A DNA stretch of 21,002 bases from a virus, in IMG/VR virus record IMGVR_UViG_3300025840_000323, positions 1-21,002 of that record. One strand, given 5' to 3'. The position numbers and the translations under genes were made by a program. Below the pieces are notes generated by a model, which was not told where the DNA came from, ran no database searches, and saw only the letters and a program-made list of their open reading frames with translations. This document shows, one piece after another, positions 13,942 to 21,002 of the stretch. The first letter of the stretch is position 1. Every line of letters begins with the position of its first letter.

Positions 13942-14709
13942 TTGAAACTTAAAAAACGTGGTATCGTAATACCAGACCAGCATTATCCATTAGAAGATAG
14001 AGCTGCAGTAAAGTGTGTTAAGAAAGCAATACTTAAAATAAAGCCAAAGGTTTTTGTAAACCTAGGTGATGTTGGAGAATGGGAGTCTGTATCTGCTTGG
14101 AGATATAAAGACAAGAAGTTACCACCATTAGAGTTTCAACTTCCATTAGTAGAAGAAGATATAAGATTAGTAAATGAAGGATTAGATGAGTGGGATGAAG
14201 TACTTAAAAAAGTTGGATGTAAAGAAAAGTATTTACTTCAAGGTAACCACGACCTCTGGTTGGATAATTTTGCTAATAAGTATCCTTATCTCAACGATTA
14301 CACTTTTGAAAAGAAGTGTAGAATCAAAGAGAGAGGATACAAATACAAAGAACACAACTTACCAATCCAAGTAGGTAAGCTTGCGTTCTTCCATGGTGCT
14401 TTTGCAACGACATACCATGCAAAGAAACACCTGGAAACATATGGTGAAAATGTAATGTATGGACATACTCACGATATACAAAGACATACATTGACTAAGC
14501 TTAATGGTAATATTGGTGCTTGGGCATTGGGATGTTTAAAGAAAATGGACCATGATAATAATAAATGGTTAAAAGGTAGACTACATAACTGGGGTCACGC
14601 TTTTGCTATTATTGATTGGTTTACGAATGGAGAATTTAAAGTAGAAGTCGTTGAGATTATTGATGGTAAAACTACTGTATGGGGAGAGTTAATCGATGGC
14701 ACCAAGTAA
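13942..14709 (+). CDS. Calcineurin-like metallophosphoesterase
   Basis: A 255-residue protein with all the metal-site blocks of the calcineurin-like superfamily in order: PDQH (Asp12, His14), NLGDVGEW (Asp43), GNHD (101-104), FFHG (His151) and YGHTHD (174-179). Such enzymes bind two metal ions and cleave phosphomonoesters or phosphodiesters, but the substrate is not predictable here. The enzyme lies within the virion gene operon, between small basic genes and the nozzle gene, which may mean late expression or packaging. The start is TTG with AGGAGG upstream. The C-terminal half (KMDHDNNKWLKGRLHNW, residues 201-217) is not recognised as a known accessory domain. Its 3' end overlaps a 36-codon Lys-rich ORF by 14 bases. 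Confidence 0.9.
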   Translation: MKLKKRGIVIPDQHYPLEDRAAVKCVKKAILKIKPKVFVNLGDVGEWESVSAWRYKDKKLPPLEFQLPLVEEDIRLVNEGLDEWDEVLKKVGCKEKYLLQGNHDLWLDNFANKYPYLNDYTFEKKCRIKERGYKYKEHNLPIQVGKLAFFHGAFATTYHAKKHLETYGENVMYGHTHDIQRHTLTKLNGNIGAWALGCLKKMDHDNNKWLKGRLHNWGHAFAIIDWFTNGEFKVEVVEIIDGKTTVWGELIDGTK

Positions 14710-14806
14710 AATGAAAGGTGAAAGTATTAATAATACTCGAAGAATGTATAACTTAAAAAAGAAAAAGAAGAAGAAGAATGCCAAAAAAAGCTATAAACGT
14801 AAGTAA
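14696..14806 (+). CDS. 36-residue poly-Lys mini-gene overlapping both neighbours
   Basis: An ORF of 36 codons from ATG at 14696 to TAA at 14804-14806. It overlaps the phosphoesterase by 14 bases and the nozzle gene by 29 bases. The product has 16 Lys/Arg out of 36 residues, including a run of seven Lys at residues 21-27. It fits the theme of the small basic genes upstream. It also supplies the purine-rich AAGAAGAAG stretch just ahead of the nozzle ATG, so its main purpose could be regulatory or coupling. It could also be a chance ORF, because the Lys codons are A-rich in an A-rich genome. No strong Shine-Dalgarno is visible. Confidence 0.4.
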   Translation: MAPSKMKGESINNTRRMYNLKKKKKKKNAKKSYKRK

Positions 14807-17237
14807 TTTTAGTGGAGGACTAAATAACAATACTACACCTAGGGACTTAGCTGATAATGAATTGCAAGTATTATCAAACCTTAGTAATGAAGTACCAGGG
14901 AAGTTAAAGGTTATTGGTAATGAATCTAATATTACAACTACTGAATTAAATGCTATTAATTCTGTAAACTATGGTAATGGATTACTACATACAAACTTTG
15001 ATAGAAACTTAGGTAGTCCAACTACTATTAATGAAACAGAATATTTATTTATTAATGATACTACTAATTCAGAAGTAGAGATATTTGATGTTACTAATAC
15101 AGATTTAGAATCAGATACTATTGATTATGGTGATACTTCTTCTAGATTAGAAATGTATAATATTGATGGTGGTGTTAGAGTAGTGCCGCATTATGGAAAC
15201 TCTGGTAATACTCCTAAGTTATTTACGTATTATAAGTATAATAGAAAACTAGGTTCAGGTGGAGCTGCTGGAGTTCATGCAGTACAATCTGGTGATTATA
15301 GTTCAACAGATTTATATATAGCACCATTACGAGGTAGAAAAGATTCTAACAATAGTAGTTATAATTACAATGTTGATACATTAAATAGTCATATAGAAAA
15401 TGATGGAGAACCAAATTTTCATCCTAGTCAAGGGTCTGAAGTTTATATACCAAGTAGTGTAAGAGTAGGTAATTTAGGAAGTAGTTCTGCTCAAGAAGAT
15501 AGATGGAATGTTACTTTTGCTAATCTTGAACAAGAACTAGATGACTGGGATAATTTTGACGCTGCTCCAATAGATGCATACACAGATAATGGCGAAGGTT
15601 CTATGGCTTTTATTCCATATTTTGTAAATAAATCTAGTGAAAATACTGAATCAGATATACTTATAGATAAAAATAAACGTTATGCTTTTTGGTGTTCAAA
15701 AGTGTACAAAGATTTTAATGGGTCTATTCAGGAATCTCCTGCTGCATACATAGGTTATGCTCCTCAAAACCTAAATGCAGATGAAATAACACAAGTATTA
15801 CATTTTGGATTTGTTGGAAGGTTGGGACAAAAAGAAGCTAATTATGCAGGATTTAGAATATATTGGGGTATTATAGAAGATTTTGTTGAAGCTGATGGAA
15901 ACAATACTACTGTTGAAGAAGGTTCTGTTGGTGCTAGATATTTATTTTGTGAAGTTGATTTTGAACAAGGTATACGTTTAGCTGGAGAAGAATCATACAA
16001 ACCTTTTGGTGTAGATGAGGTTGAAGTACAATCTACTCCACTTCAAATATATGAAAGACAATTCGTATATCCATATAATTTTTATTCTGTAGGTTCTGAT
16101 GCTTATGCAGTAGGAGAAGATATATTTAGCTTACCTACAGTAGAACCTTACATCATAGATGCACCTTCTGTAATTGGCGAAGCTAACACAGGATTTAAAA
16201 CATCTACTATACTAAACAGAAGAGTATATGCTGGTAATGTTCAATACTATAATGATAAACACGAGTTAGTTACAAAATCAGATAGAGTATTAAAATCTAA
16301 ACCTAATGAGTTTGATTACTTTGAAGAAGAAAGTTTTCTTGATGTAGAAGTAGAAGATGGAGATAGCATTGTAAATTTATCTACAACTGGTAATAAGTTA
16401 TTACAATTTAAAAAACAAAATTTATTTATTATTAATGTATCAAGAGGTATTGAGTTTTTAGAAGCAACCTTTCAATATAAAGGGTGTGAGAAAGAATACC
16501 ATGTTATAGAAGCAGAAGGATTTGTAGCTTGGTTTAATAAGTATGGTGTTTACATATATGATGGTAATAGAATATTAGATATACATTTAAATGACAATGG
16601 ACAACCATTCTTTGATGATTGGGAATCTAACTACTATCATGATAACAATGTGATAGGGTTTATACCAAAAACAAAACAATTATATATTACCAATAATCAA
16701 TCTACTAACAATGTATTGATGTTTGATTTGAAATCTCAGTCTTGGATGACTGGTGATGTAACAAGTACAAATGATATTACTAATTTAATTACTAGAAATA
16801 ATGGTGATATTAATTGGGTAGAAATACAATCAAGTGATGCGAAGCTTGTAAAATGGAGCAATACTCCATCTAGTTTTACAAAGACTGGTGTTATTATGCA
16901 ATCTAAAGAGTTTGACTTTGGTACACCTATGGTAAATAAAAATATAAATACTATTTATGTAAATTGTAAACAAACTGATAATATTATTTTACAAGGATTT
17001 GGTACAAAAAGAAACAATACACCAGTTCCATTAACAGATATACCAGATACTGCAAATCAAAGTGGCGATACATTGTCGAACACTACAAATAGTTTAAAAA
17101 CGCTTAAAATACCTGTTCCTGACACTTTTAAGAACTTAGTGAGCTTTGGTATAGCATTGAAGAGTACAGGGGCTGTAAACGCCGATTTTGAAGTAAATGA
17201 TATACAGATTGTATACAGAGATAAGGTAGTGCGATGA
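14778..17237 (+). CDS. Tail nozzle-like virion protein (T7 gp12 size)
   Basis: An 819-residue protein, similar in length to T7 gp12 (794 residues). It opens with INVSNFSGGLNNNTTPRDLA and NLSNEVPGKLKVIG (about residues 6-47), the N-terminal signature I associate with podophage tail nozzle or stabilisation proteins. The body is beta-rich with repeated YxFIND-like and FDVTN-like strands, consistent with a beta-propeller. Around residues 565-600 lies EYHVIEAEGFVAWFNKYGVY, a blade-like segment of the type seen in nozzle proteins. The C-terminus (ADFEVNDIQIVYRDKVVR) is also beta. Neighbouring internal-virion genes support a tail-tip role. The start follows an AAGAAGAAGAA purine run. It ends in an ATGA overlap with the next gene. 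Confidence 0.75.
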   Translation: MPKKAINVSNFSGGLNNNTTPRDLADNELQVLSNLSNEVPGKLKVIGNESNITTTELNAINSVNYGNGLLHTNFDRNLGSPTTINETEYLFINDTTNSEVEIFDVTNTDLESDTIDYGDTSSRLEMYNIDGGVRVVPHYGNSGNTPKLFTYYKYNRKLGSGGAAGVHAVQSGDYSSTDLYIAPLRGRKDSNNSSYNYNVDTLNSHIENDGEPNFHPSQGSEVYIPSSVRVGNLGSSSAQEDRWNVTFANLEQELDDWDNFDAAPIDAYTDNGEGSMAFIPYFVNKSSENTESDILIDKNKRYAFWCSKVYKDFNGSIQESPAAYIGYAPQNLNADEITQVLHFGFVGRLGQKEANYAGFRIYWGIIEDFVEADGNNTTVEEGSVGARYLFCEVDFEQGIRLAGEESYKPFGVDEVEVQSTPLQIYERQFVYPYNFYSVGSDAYAVGEDIFSLPTVEPYIIDAPSVIGEANTGFKTSTILNRRVYAGNVQYYNDKHELVTKSDRVLKSKPNEFDYFEEESFLDVEVEDGDSIVNLSTTGNKLLQFKKQNLFIINVSRGIEFLEATFQYKGCEKEYHVIEAEGFVAWFNKYGVYIYDGNRILDIHLNDNGQPFFDDWESNYYHDNNVIGFIPKTKQLYITNNQSTNNVLMFDLKSQSWMTGDVTSTNDITNLITRNNGDINWVEIQSSDAKLVKWSNTPSSFTKTGVIMQSKEFDFGTPMVNKNINTIYVNCKQTDNIILQGFGTKRNNTPVPLTDIPDTANQSGDTLSNTTNSLKTLKIPVPDTFKNLVSFGIALKSTGAVNADFEVNDIQIVYRDKVVR

Positions 17238-17479
17238 TATTTGGCAAACAAAAAGTAAAAAGAATTTTAGATAGAATACATACTATTAAAGACAATACTC
17301 AAGATATTGAAGAAACAAAGCAGCAATATGAAACACCAATCAAGGTAGATAGAAATATACCTACAAACTCAGAAGGAGTTGATGGTGATAGAAAAGTAGT
17401 AAAAGAAGGTAATGATAATTACTTATATATTAAAGTAGATGGCAGATGGATGAAGACACAGTTACAGGAGGTAAGGTAG
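17234..17479 (+). CDS. Small protein of unknown function with YLYIKVDGRW strand motif
   Basis: An 81-residue protein that begins inside the nozzle stop codon (ATGA, 4-base overlap). Residues 5-32 are a charged helix (KVKRILDRIHTIKDN). The second half is beta-like: NSEGVDGDRKVVKEGNDN, then YLYIKVDGRWMKTQ. The EGxxGDxxxV ... YLYxKxxGxW pattern is, from memory, recurrent in phage tail-associated proteins, where it resembles a small surface strand pair. The downstream Shine-Dalgarno AGGAGG lies inside its 3' end. It is likely a minor virion component, inferred from tight linkage to nozzle and ejection genes. Confidence 0.7.
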   Translation: MIFGKQKVKRILDRIHTIKDNTQDIEETKQQYETPIKVDRNIPTNSEGVDGDRKVVKEGNDNYLYIKVDGRWMKTQLQEVR

Positions 17480-17480
17480 A

Positions 17481-18302
17481 ATGGCAAGTAGAGCAGGATT
17501 AATTATGTCTCAAATACGTGGTCAACTTAGTCAAATTTATAGAGAAAGACCAGATGACGGAGGTACATTAACAGATATAACAGCTGGATTAATGGGAGCA
17601 AGAACAGCATATGAGGGAATTAAAGCGTATCAAAATGTACGTGGAGACTTTGAAAAGCAATTTCAAACAGGAAGATTTGCTGATGGAGATAGTTTTATAG
17701 AAAGAGGAGCACAAAGACTTGGAGAAAGAATGTTTGGACCATATAGTGCAGAAGGTGGTGCATTATATTATTCTGAGTTAGCTAAAAAAGACCCATCTGT
17801 AAAAGATGTTATGTCGTTTTATGACCCTGATACAGGACAACAAAGAGAAATAAACTTAACAAAACCTTTATTTGAGAAAGCACCTAAAAAACCAATGACA
17901 GAAGACCAGATTAAATTACCAGCAGGAGCAGGATTAACTGGAGGCAGAAGCGGTGATAACATACATACAAACTATGGAACTGGTGTTGTTAAAGAAGGTA
18001 GTGCTGAGCATCGTGCATTATTAAGAAGAAAAGAAGGAATTGATTCTGAATTATTACCTGATATGGAATTAATAGGAGAAAATGCAAAACCTATTGCACA
18101 ATTTTCTGATGGTAAATTAGTTTATTCTCAAGAAGAAATGGATGAGTACACAAAAGGTTTTACACAACTTGGAGTTAATCAACCTTTATTAGATGAATTA
18201 AAACAAAAGTTTTATCAAGGTACTATAAAAAGTAATGTTAATCCATCTGGAGGAACAGTTATGTCTCAATTTTATAATTCAAGTTTATTAAAAAAATATT
18301 AA
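17481..18302 (+). CDS. Virion protein of unknown function, probable ejection module
   Basis: A 273-residue protein started by AGGAGG (17466-17471). It has a basic N-terminus (SRAGLIMSQIRGQLSQIYRERP), then a Gly/Ala-rich part (LTDITAGLMGARTAYEGI), then charged, soluble sequence with GAGLTGGRSGDN (near 152-163) and a C-terminus ending SQFYNSSLLKKY. No enzyme motif or clear membrane span was seen. It lies between nozzle-linked genes and a transglycosylase-like gene and is likely an internal virion or ejection protein. The stop codon is in the same frame as the next gene, separated from it by only nine bases. No family is recognised. Confidence 0.65.
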   Translation: MASRAGLIMSQIRGQLSQIYRERPDDGGTLTDITAGLMGARTAYEGIKAYQNVRGDFEKQFQTGRFADGDSFIERGAQRLGERMFGPYSAEGGALYYSELAKKDPSVKDVMSFYDPDTGQQREINLTKPLFEKAPKKPMTEDQIKLPAGAGLTGGRSGDNIHTNYGTGVVKEGSAEHRALLRRKEGIDSELLPDMELIGENAKPIAQFSDGKLVYSQEEMDEYTKGFTQLGVNQPLLDELKQKFYQGTIKSNVNPSGGTVMSQFYNSSLLKKY

Positions 18303-18311
18303 GGAGATATT

Positions 18312-18950
18312 ATGCAAGGAGCATTAGAAGTTATTAGAAAAAATAGAGGAGTACAACAAGCTGATATGTTGCAACTACACGCAAAAGAAGTTGCTATGTT
18401 GGAATCTAACAATCAAAATATACCTCAGAGAGGACCAGATGGTAAACCTAAAGGTCCAGGAAAAGGTTTATATCAATATGAAATGTTCGATGAAGGTGGT
18501 TCAGGAGCTGCTAGAGATGCTATTGTTAGATATGAAAGATTTTATGAGCAGTATGGTGCAGAAATGCCAAAAGAGTTTGCAAACGAATTAAAGAATATCG
18601 ACAAAGATAATCCTGATTTTACGAAGCTATCACCAGAATTACAGACTGATATATTTTATGCAGATAAAGAACAAAAAGGTGGATTTCCATTAGATAAATT
18701 AGGAACACCAGAATTTACACATAAAGATGCGTGGCTAAAATCACATTGGGCAGGTTCTGCAAAAGATTTACCTGCTAAATCAAATTATTACGATAACACC
18801 ATAACTCGTATGATAAATGAACAGCAGGAACAAAACGATATAGAAGCATATAATCAAGTTAAAAAAGAATTTTCACAAGAAATAGCACCTAACTTTACTA
18901 TACAAGATGTTATGGAAGATTTAGGACAAGTATTTGAAACATTTGAATAG
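18312..18950 (+). CDS. Putative virion-associated lytic transglycosylase-like protein
   Basis: A 212-residue protein with AAGGAGATATT as its Shine-Dalgarno. The N-terminal region has MLESNNQNIPQRG (residues 29-41) and GKGLYQYEM (50-58). A Glu-Ser followed some 20 residues later by GLxQ is the core signature of lysozyme-like and lytic-transglycosylase folds, with Glu31 as candidate catalytic acid. The second half contains FPLDKLGTPEFTHKDAWLKS and HWAGSAKDLPAKSNYYDN, helical and soluble. In short-tailed phages such enzymes travel in the virion and open peptidoglycan during ejection, which fits the neighbours. The similarity is by eye. A peptidoglycan-binding or structural role without activity is possible. 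The C-terminus is acidic. Confidence 0.6.
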   Translation: MQGALEVIRKNRGVQQADMLQLHAKEVAMLESNNQNIPQRGPDGKPKGPGKGLYQYEMFDEGGSGAARDAIVRYERFYEQYGAEMPKEFANELKNIDKDNPDFTKLSPELQTDIFYADKEQKGGFPLDKLGTPEFTHKDAWLKSHWAGSAKDLPAKSNYYDNTITRMINEQQEQNDIEAYNQVKKEFSQEIAPNFTIQDVMEDLGQVFETFE

Positions 18951-18961
18951 GGAGGTATAAA

Positions 18962-19513
18962 ATGAGTGGATTTGGTAAAGCAGCAGAAGCTTTAGGTATG
19001 TCATCTTTAGGATTAGGATTAACTATTGGTGGTGCAGTACTAGGTTTTTTTGGAAGTAGAAGAAAAAGAAAAAAAGCAAGAAGACAACGTGCACAAGCAA
19101 GGCAATTATTAGGACAACAGTATGGTGCATTGCAACAAGCAAGAACAGCTGAAGCAGCAGAATTTGTACAACAAAGAGAGTTTTTAGGAGAAGGACAACA
19201 ATTAGCACAACAAGCTGCAGTTCAACAATATGGATTACAACAACAAGGATTGCAAAGTCAAGTTGGAATGACAGGATTAGCAGGGAGTGGTGCTGGTATG
19301 CAAATGATGCAACAAGGACAAATGCAATTTGCTCAACAACAAGCAGCTAGAGATTTAGGATTTAGAGAATCTTCATTTCAACTAGGTATGAGAGAAGCAG
19401 CAAGTATTAGAGATATACAGTCAGCAGGATTTGAATTAGATAGATATGCTGCAGAAAAAGGAATTAAATCAAGTTATGGACAATCATTATTAGACATGTA
19501 CGGAGGAGTATAA
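18962..19513 (+). CDS. Putative internal virion protein with N-terminal membrane segment and Gln-rich body
   Basis: A 183-residue protein with Shine-Dalgarno GGGAGG. Residues 11-31 (LGMSSLGLGLTIGGAVLGFF) are hydrophobic. Residues 33-48 are strongly basic (RRKRKKARRQRAQARQ), as in a positive-inside anchor. The rest is helical and rich in Gln, Ala and Gly with QxxxQ spacing (LGEGQQLAQQAAVQQYG, LQQQGLQSQVG). It resembles in layout, though not in any residue I can name, the small membrane-interacting core proteins of T7 such as gp14. Role: probably part of a channel for DNA delivery across the cell envelope (inference). The stop is followed by a one-base gap and the next ATG. Confidence 0.7.
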   Translation: MSGFGKAAEALGMSSLGLGLTIGGAVLGFFGSRRKRKKARRQRAQARQLLGQQYGALQQARTAEAAEFVQQREFLGEGQQLAQQAAVQQYGLQQQGLQSQVGMTGLAGSGAGMQMMQQGQMQFAQQQAARDLGFRESSFQLGMREAASIRDIQSAGFELDRYAAEKGIKSSYGQSLLDMYGGV

Positions 19514-19514
19514 A

Positions 19515-20552
19515 ATGGCAAGCAATCAAACAATAGAAAATATAGCAAATATTTTAGGAATGCTGAAAGAGTTTAACGAACCATATAAAGAAGCAGAAAA
19601 ACGTATGCAAGAAATGGCGTTTGAAAAAGATATGGTTGAATTAAAGTTTGAACAACAATTAGAATTATCTAACAAAGCAATAGAAGCACAAAAGCAATTT
19701 GAGCAATGGAAGATAACAGACCCTACAATGAAAGCAGAAACTTTAAGAAAAGAACAAGTAGCAAAAGACGAAGCAGAAGCAGCTCGTAAATATGGAACAA
19801 AAATAGCTACAATGGAAATTAAAGGAGATGAAGCAATAGCTAAGATAAATAATTCTTATAAAAAGGAAATTCAAACAGCGATTGATAGTAAAAATTTAGA
19901 TATAGAAAGTCAGAATGCTTTAATTGGGTTTTTGCAAAAAGATACTGAAGGATTATTAAGTATGGAAGATTTGTCAGAAGCTGAAACTATTTTGGGAAGG
20001 CAATTATTTTATGACAGTGAACAAGATGCTGCTTGGGGTTTCACAAAGGATTTATTGTCTTCAGGTGTTTTAGCAGGAATATCAGCTGGTACTATAGCTA
20101 GTGGTCAAGCATTAATGACTATACCTAGTCCTTACGCCATAACGCAAATTGCTGGAGGTCTTTTAACTGCTGTAGGAACTGGAGGAGCACTTCTTTCGGC
20201 AAGAGAAGCAACTCAAGCCGTAGTAGGTGCTGGAGCTGCTGGAGCAGAAGTTCTTGAACCTCTTACTGGCGTTGATTTAAATTACAAAAGAGCACAAAAA
20301 TTAGATAGTATTTTAAAAAATAAAAGTTTAATAATCAATGAATTAACACAAAGTGCTATACAAGGACAAAAGGGAATGAATGCAGGAACGCCATCAGCAA
20401 AAACATTGCAATCACTTCTTTATGATAAAAAGAAACAACTGGAAGACCCTGATTTAGAACTCTTTATCGAAAGATATGGTAGCGATGCACAAAAAGAAAC
20501 CCATGAAAATCAAAATAAAGCACTACTTAATCTTGTTAATATAATTTATTAG
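19515..20552 (+). CDS. Putative internal virion / ejection protein with hydrophobic centre
   Basis: A 345-residue protein started by GGAGGAGTATAAAATGG, its Shine-Dalgarno inside the upstream gene. Residues about 8-125 are a charged helical, coiled-coil segment (EAEKRMQEMAFEKDMVEL). Residues about 183-249 form a long Gly/Ala-rich hydrophobic stretch with several possible membrane segments (GVLAGISAGTIASGQAL, ITQIAGGLLTAVGTGGALL, AVVGAGAAGAEVL). The remainder is soluble and helical. Long helical arms plus an amphipathic or hydrophobic core are typical of ejection proteins that pass through the tail and insert in the membrane. No catalytic motif was seen and no family is recognised. Part of the same module as its neighbours. 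Confidence 0.68.
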   Translation: MASNQTIENIANILGMLKEFNEPYKEAEKRMQEMAFEKDMVELKFEQQLELSNKAIEAQKQFEQWKITDPTMKAETLRKEQVAKDEAEAARKYGTKIATMEIKGDEAIAKINNSYKKEIQTAIDSKNLDIESQNALIGFLQKDTEGLLSMEDLSEAETILGRQLFYDSEQDAAWGFTKDLLSSGVLAGISAGTIASGQALMTIPSPYAITQIAGGLLTAVGTGGALLSAREATQAVVGAGAAGAEVLEPLTGVDLNYKRAQKLDSILKNKSLIINELTQSAIQGQKGMNAGTPSAKTLQSLLYDKKKQLEDPDLELFIERYGSDAQKETHENQNKALLNLVNIIY

Positions 20553-20560
20553 GAATATAA

Positions 20561-21002
20561 ATGAACCAACAGCTTGACTATTTAAATAAACTAGTTATGG
20601 GTGGAGTTATCACTCAAGAAGACTATGCGAATAGATTATATCTTGTATATCAAAACGACCCTACTGGTTTTAATCAAAAAGATACAGACTATGTAGAACG
20701 TGTTATGAAAGCGTCTGATATACCTTTTAATAGAGATATGGAAGCTGCTGAAGAATCTATGGGTTCTATATTAAACCAATTTGTATCTGGATTTGCAGAA
20801 GGATTTACTACATTTGGTTGGGCTGATGACGCTGATACTACCAGTGAATCTTTAGCAAATAAGATGGGACACCTTGTAGGTTTAGCACCAGATGTTATTG
20901 CTGGTGTATTATCTATGGGTGCATCTATACCTGCTTCTATAGCTAAGGTAGGATTACGTACTGGTGTTAAAAAAGAAGCATTAAAAGGTCCTTTAGCAGC
21001 TA
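20561..21002 (+). CDS. N-terminal part of a probably large internal virion protein (3' truncated)
   Basis: An open frame of 147 full codons that continues past the right edge. It starts after TAGGAATATAA. Residues 1-60 are charged and helical (QLDYLNKLVMGGVITQEDY, then DPTGFNQKDTDYVERVMKA). From about residue 70 it has an amphipathic or hydrophobic stretch (SILNQFVSGFAEGFTTFGW, then GHLVGLAPDVIAGVL and SMGASIPASIAKVGLR). The pattern resembles the N-termini of large internal proteins in short-tailed phages, with an FxSGxxEGFTTxGW motif remembered from marine phages. Only the first part is present, so domain content beyond residue 147 is unknown. Probably the largest ejection component. Confidence 0.6.
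   Translation, partial: MNQQLDYLNKLVMGGVITQEDYANRLYLVYQNDPTGFNQKDTDYVERVMKASDIPFNRDMEAAEESMGSILNQFVSGFAEGFTTFGWADDADTTSESLANKMGHLVGLAPDVIAGVLSMGASIPASIAKVGLRTGVKKEALKGPLAA

Noticed and set aside
14186-14374. Plus-strand 62-codon ORF within the phosphoesterase
   Set aside because: It runs in another frame through the conserved GNHD region, and the phosphoesterase frame is clearly the real one.
18433-18460. GGACC ... GGTCC inverted repeat
   Set aside because: The stem is only 5 bp with a long loop, and it lies in a Gly/Pro-coding stretch that accounts for the GC-rich bases.
18391-18591. Plus-strand 66-codon ORF within the transglycosylase-like gene
   Set aside because: Frame shadow of the larger gene, with no Shine-Dalgarno.

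Overview
The window is a contiguous, all-plus-strand, AT-rich block of phage late (virion) genes. No cellular gene, rRNA, tRNA, integrase, transposase or CRISPR array was seen. The order is: end of an upstream gene (possibly portal), scaffold, major capsid protein, connector/adaptor proteins, fibre genes, small basic genes, a phosphoesterase, a nozzle-like tail protein, and ejection-type internal proteins. No tape-measure, sheath or long-tail-tube gene is visible. This suggests a short-tailed (podovirus-like) tailed dsDNA phage. The low GC content, the capsid and scaffold sequence style, and the small-protein set resemble marine phages of AT-rich bacterioplankton. The host is an inference and cannot be fixed from this window.

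Layout. Positions 1-2579 hold head assembly genes: a coiled-coil C-terminus, an acidic Gln-rich scaffold and an SU10/DUF5309-like capsid protein, closed by the only convincing terminator hairpin (2591-2624). Positions 2636-4608 hold a connector-like protein with a long helical tail, then two overlapping ORFs that look like the two halves of one head-tail adaptor. Positions 4608-12445 hold a fibre/receptor-binding cassette: an 11-residue-repeat protein, a duplicated-module protein, a short protein with an Mtd-like N-terminus, a 1541-residue fibre with a C-terminal peptidase S74 chaperone, a small helical protein and a small beta-rich tip-like protein.

Positions 12454-14806 hold a dense run of small, mostly Lys-rich genes (36 to 95 residues), two of them holin-like, plus a calcineurin-like metallophosphoesterase that starts with TTG. 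Four of these genes are shorter than 60 codons and are easily missed. Positions 14778-21002 hold a T7 gp12-sized nozzle-like protein, two proteins of unknown role, a transglycosylase-like protein with an ES...GLYQ signature, and three proteins with hydrophobic segments and coiled coils. The last of these runs off the window. Together they look like an ejectosome that breaches the cell wall and membrane during DNA delivery.

Genes are packed tightly. Five junctions are TAATG one-base overlaps and others overlap by 4, 8, 14, 29 or 32 bases, so translational coupling is probably the main fine control. No stretch above 50 bases lacks a gene. The least conventional parts are the split adaptor, the periodic 33-base repeat gene, the duplicated fibre module with shared C-terminal tags, the Lys-rich mini-gene battery with its poly-Lys overlap gene, and the phosphoesterase inside a structural operon.
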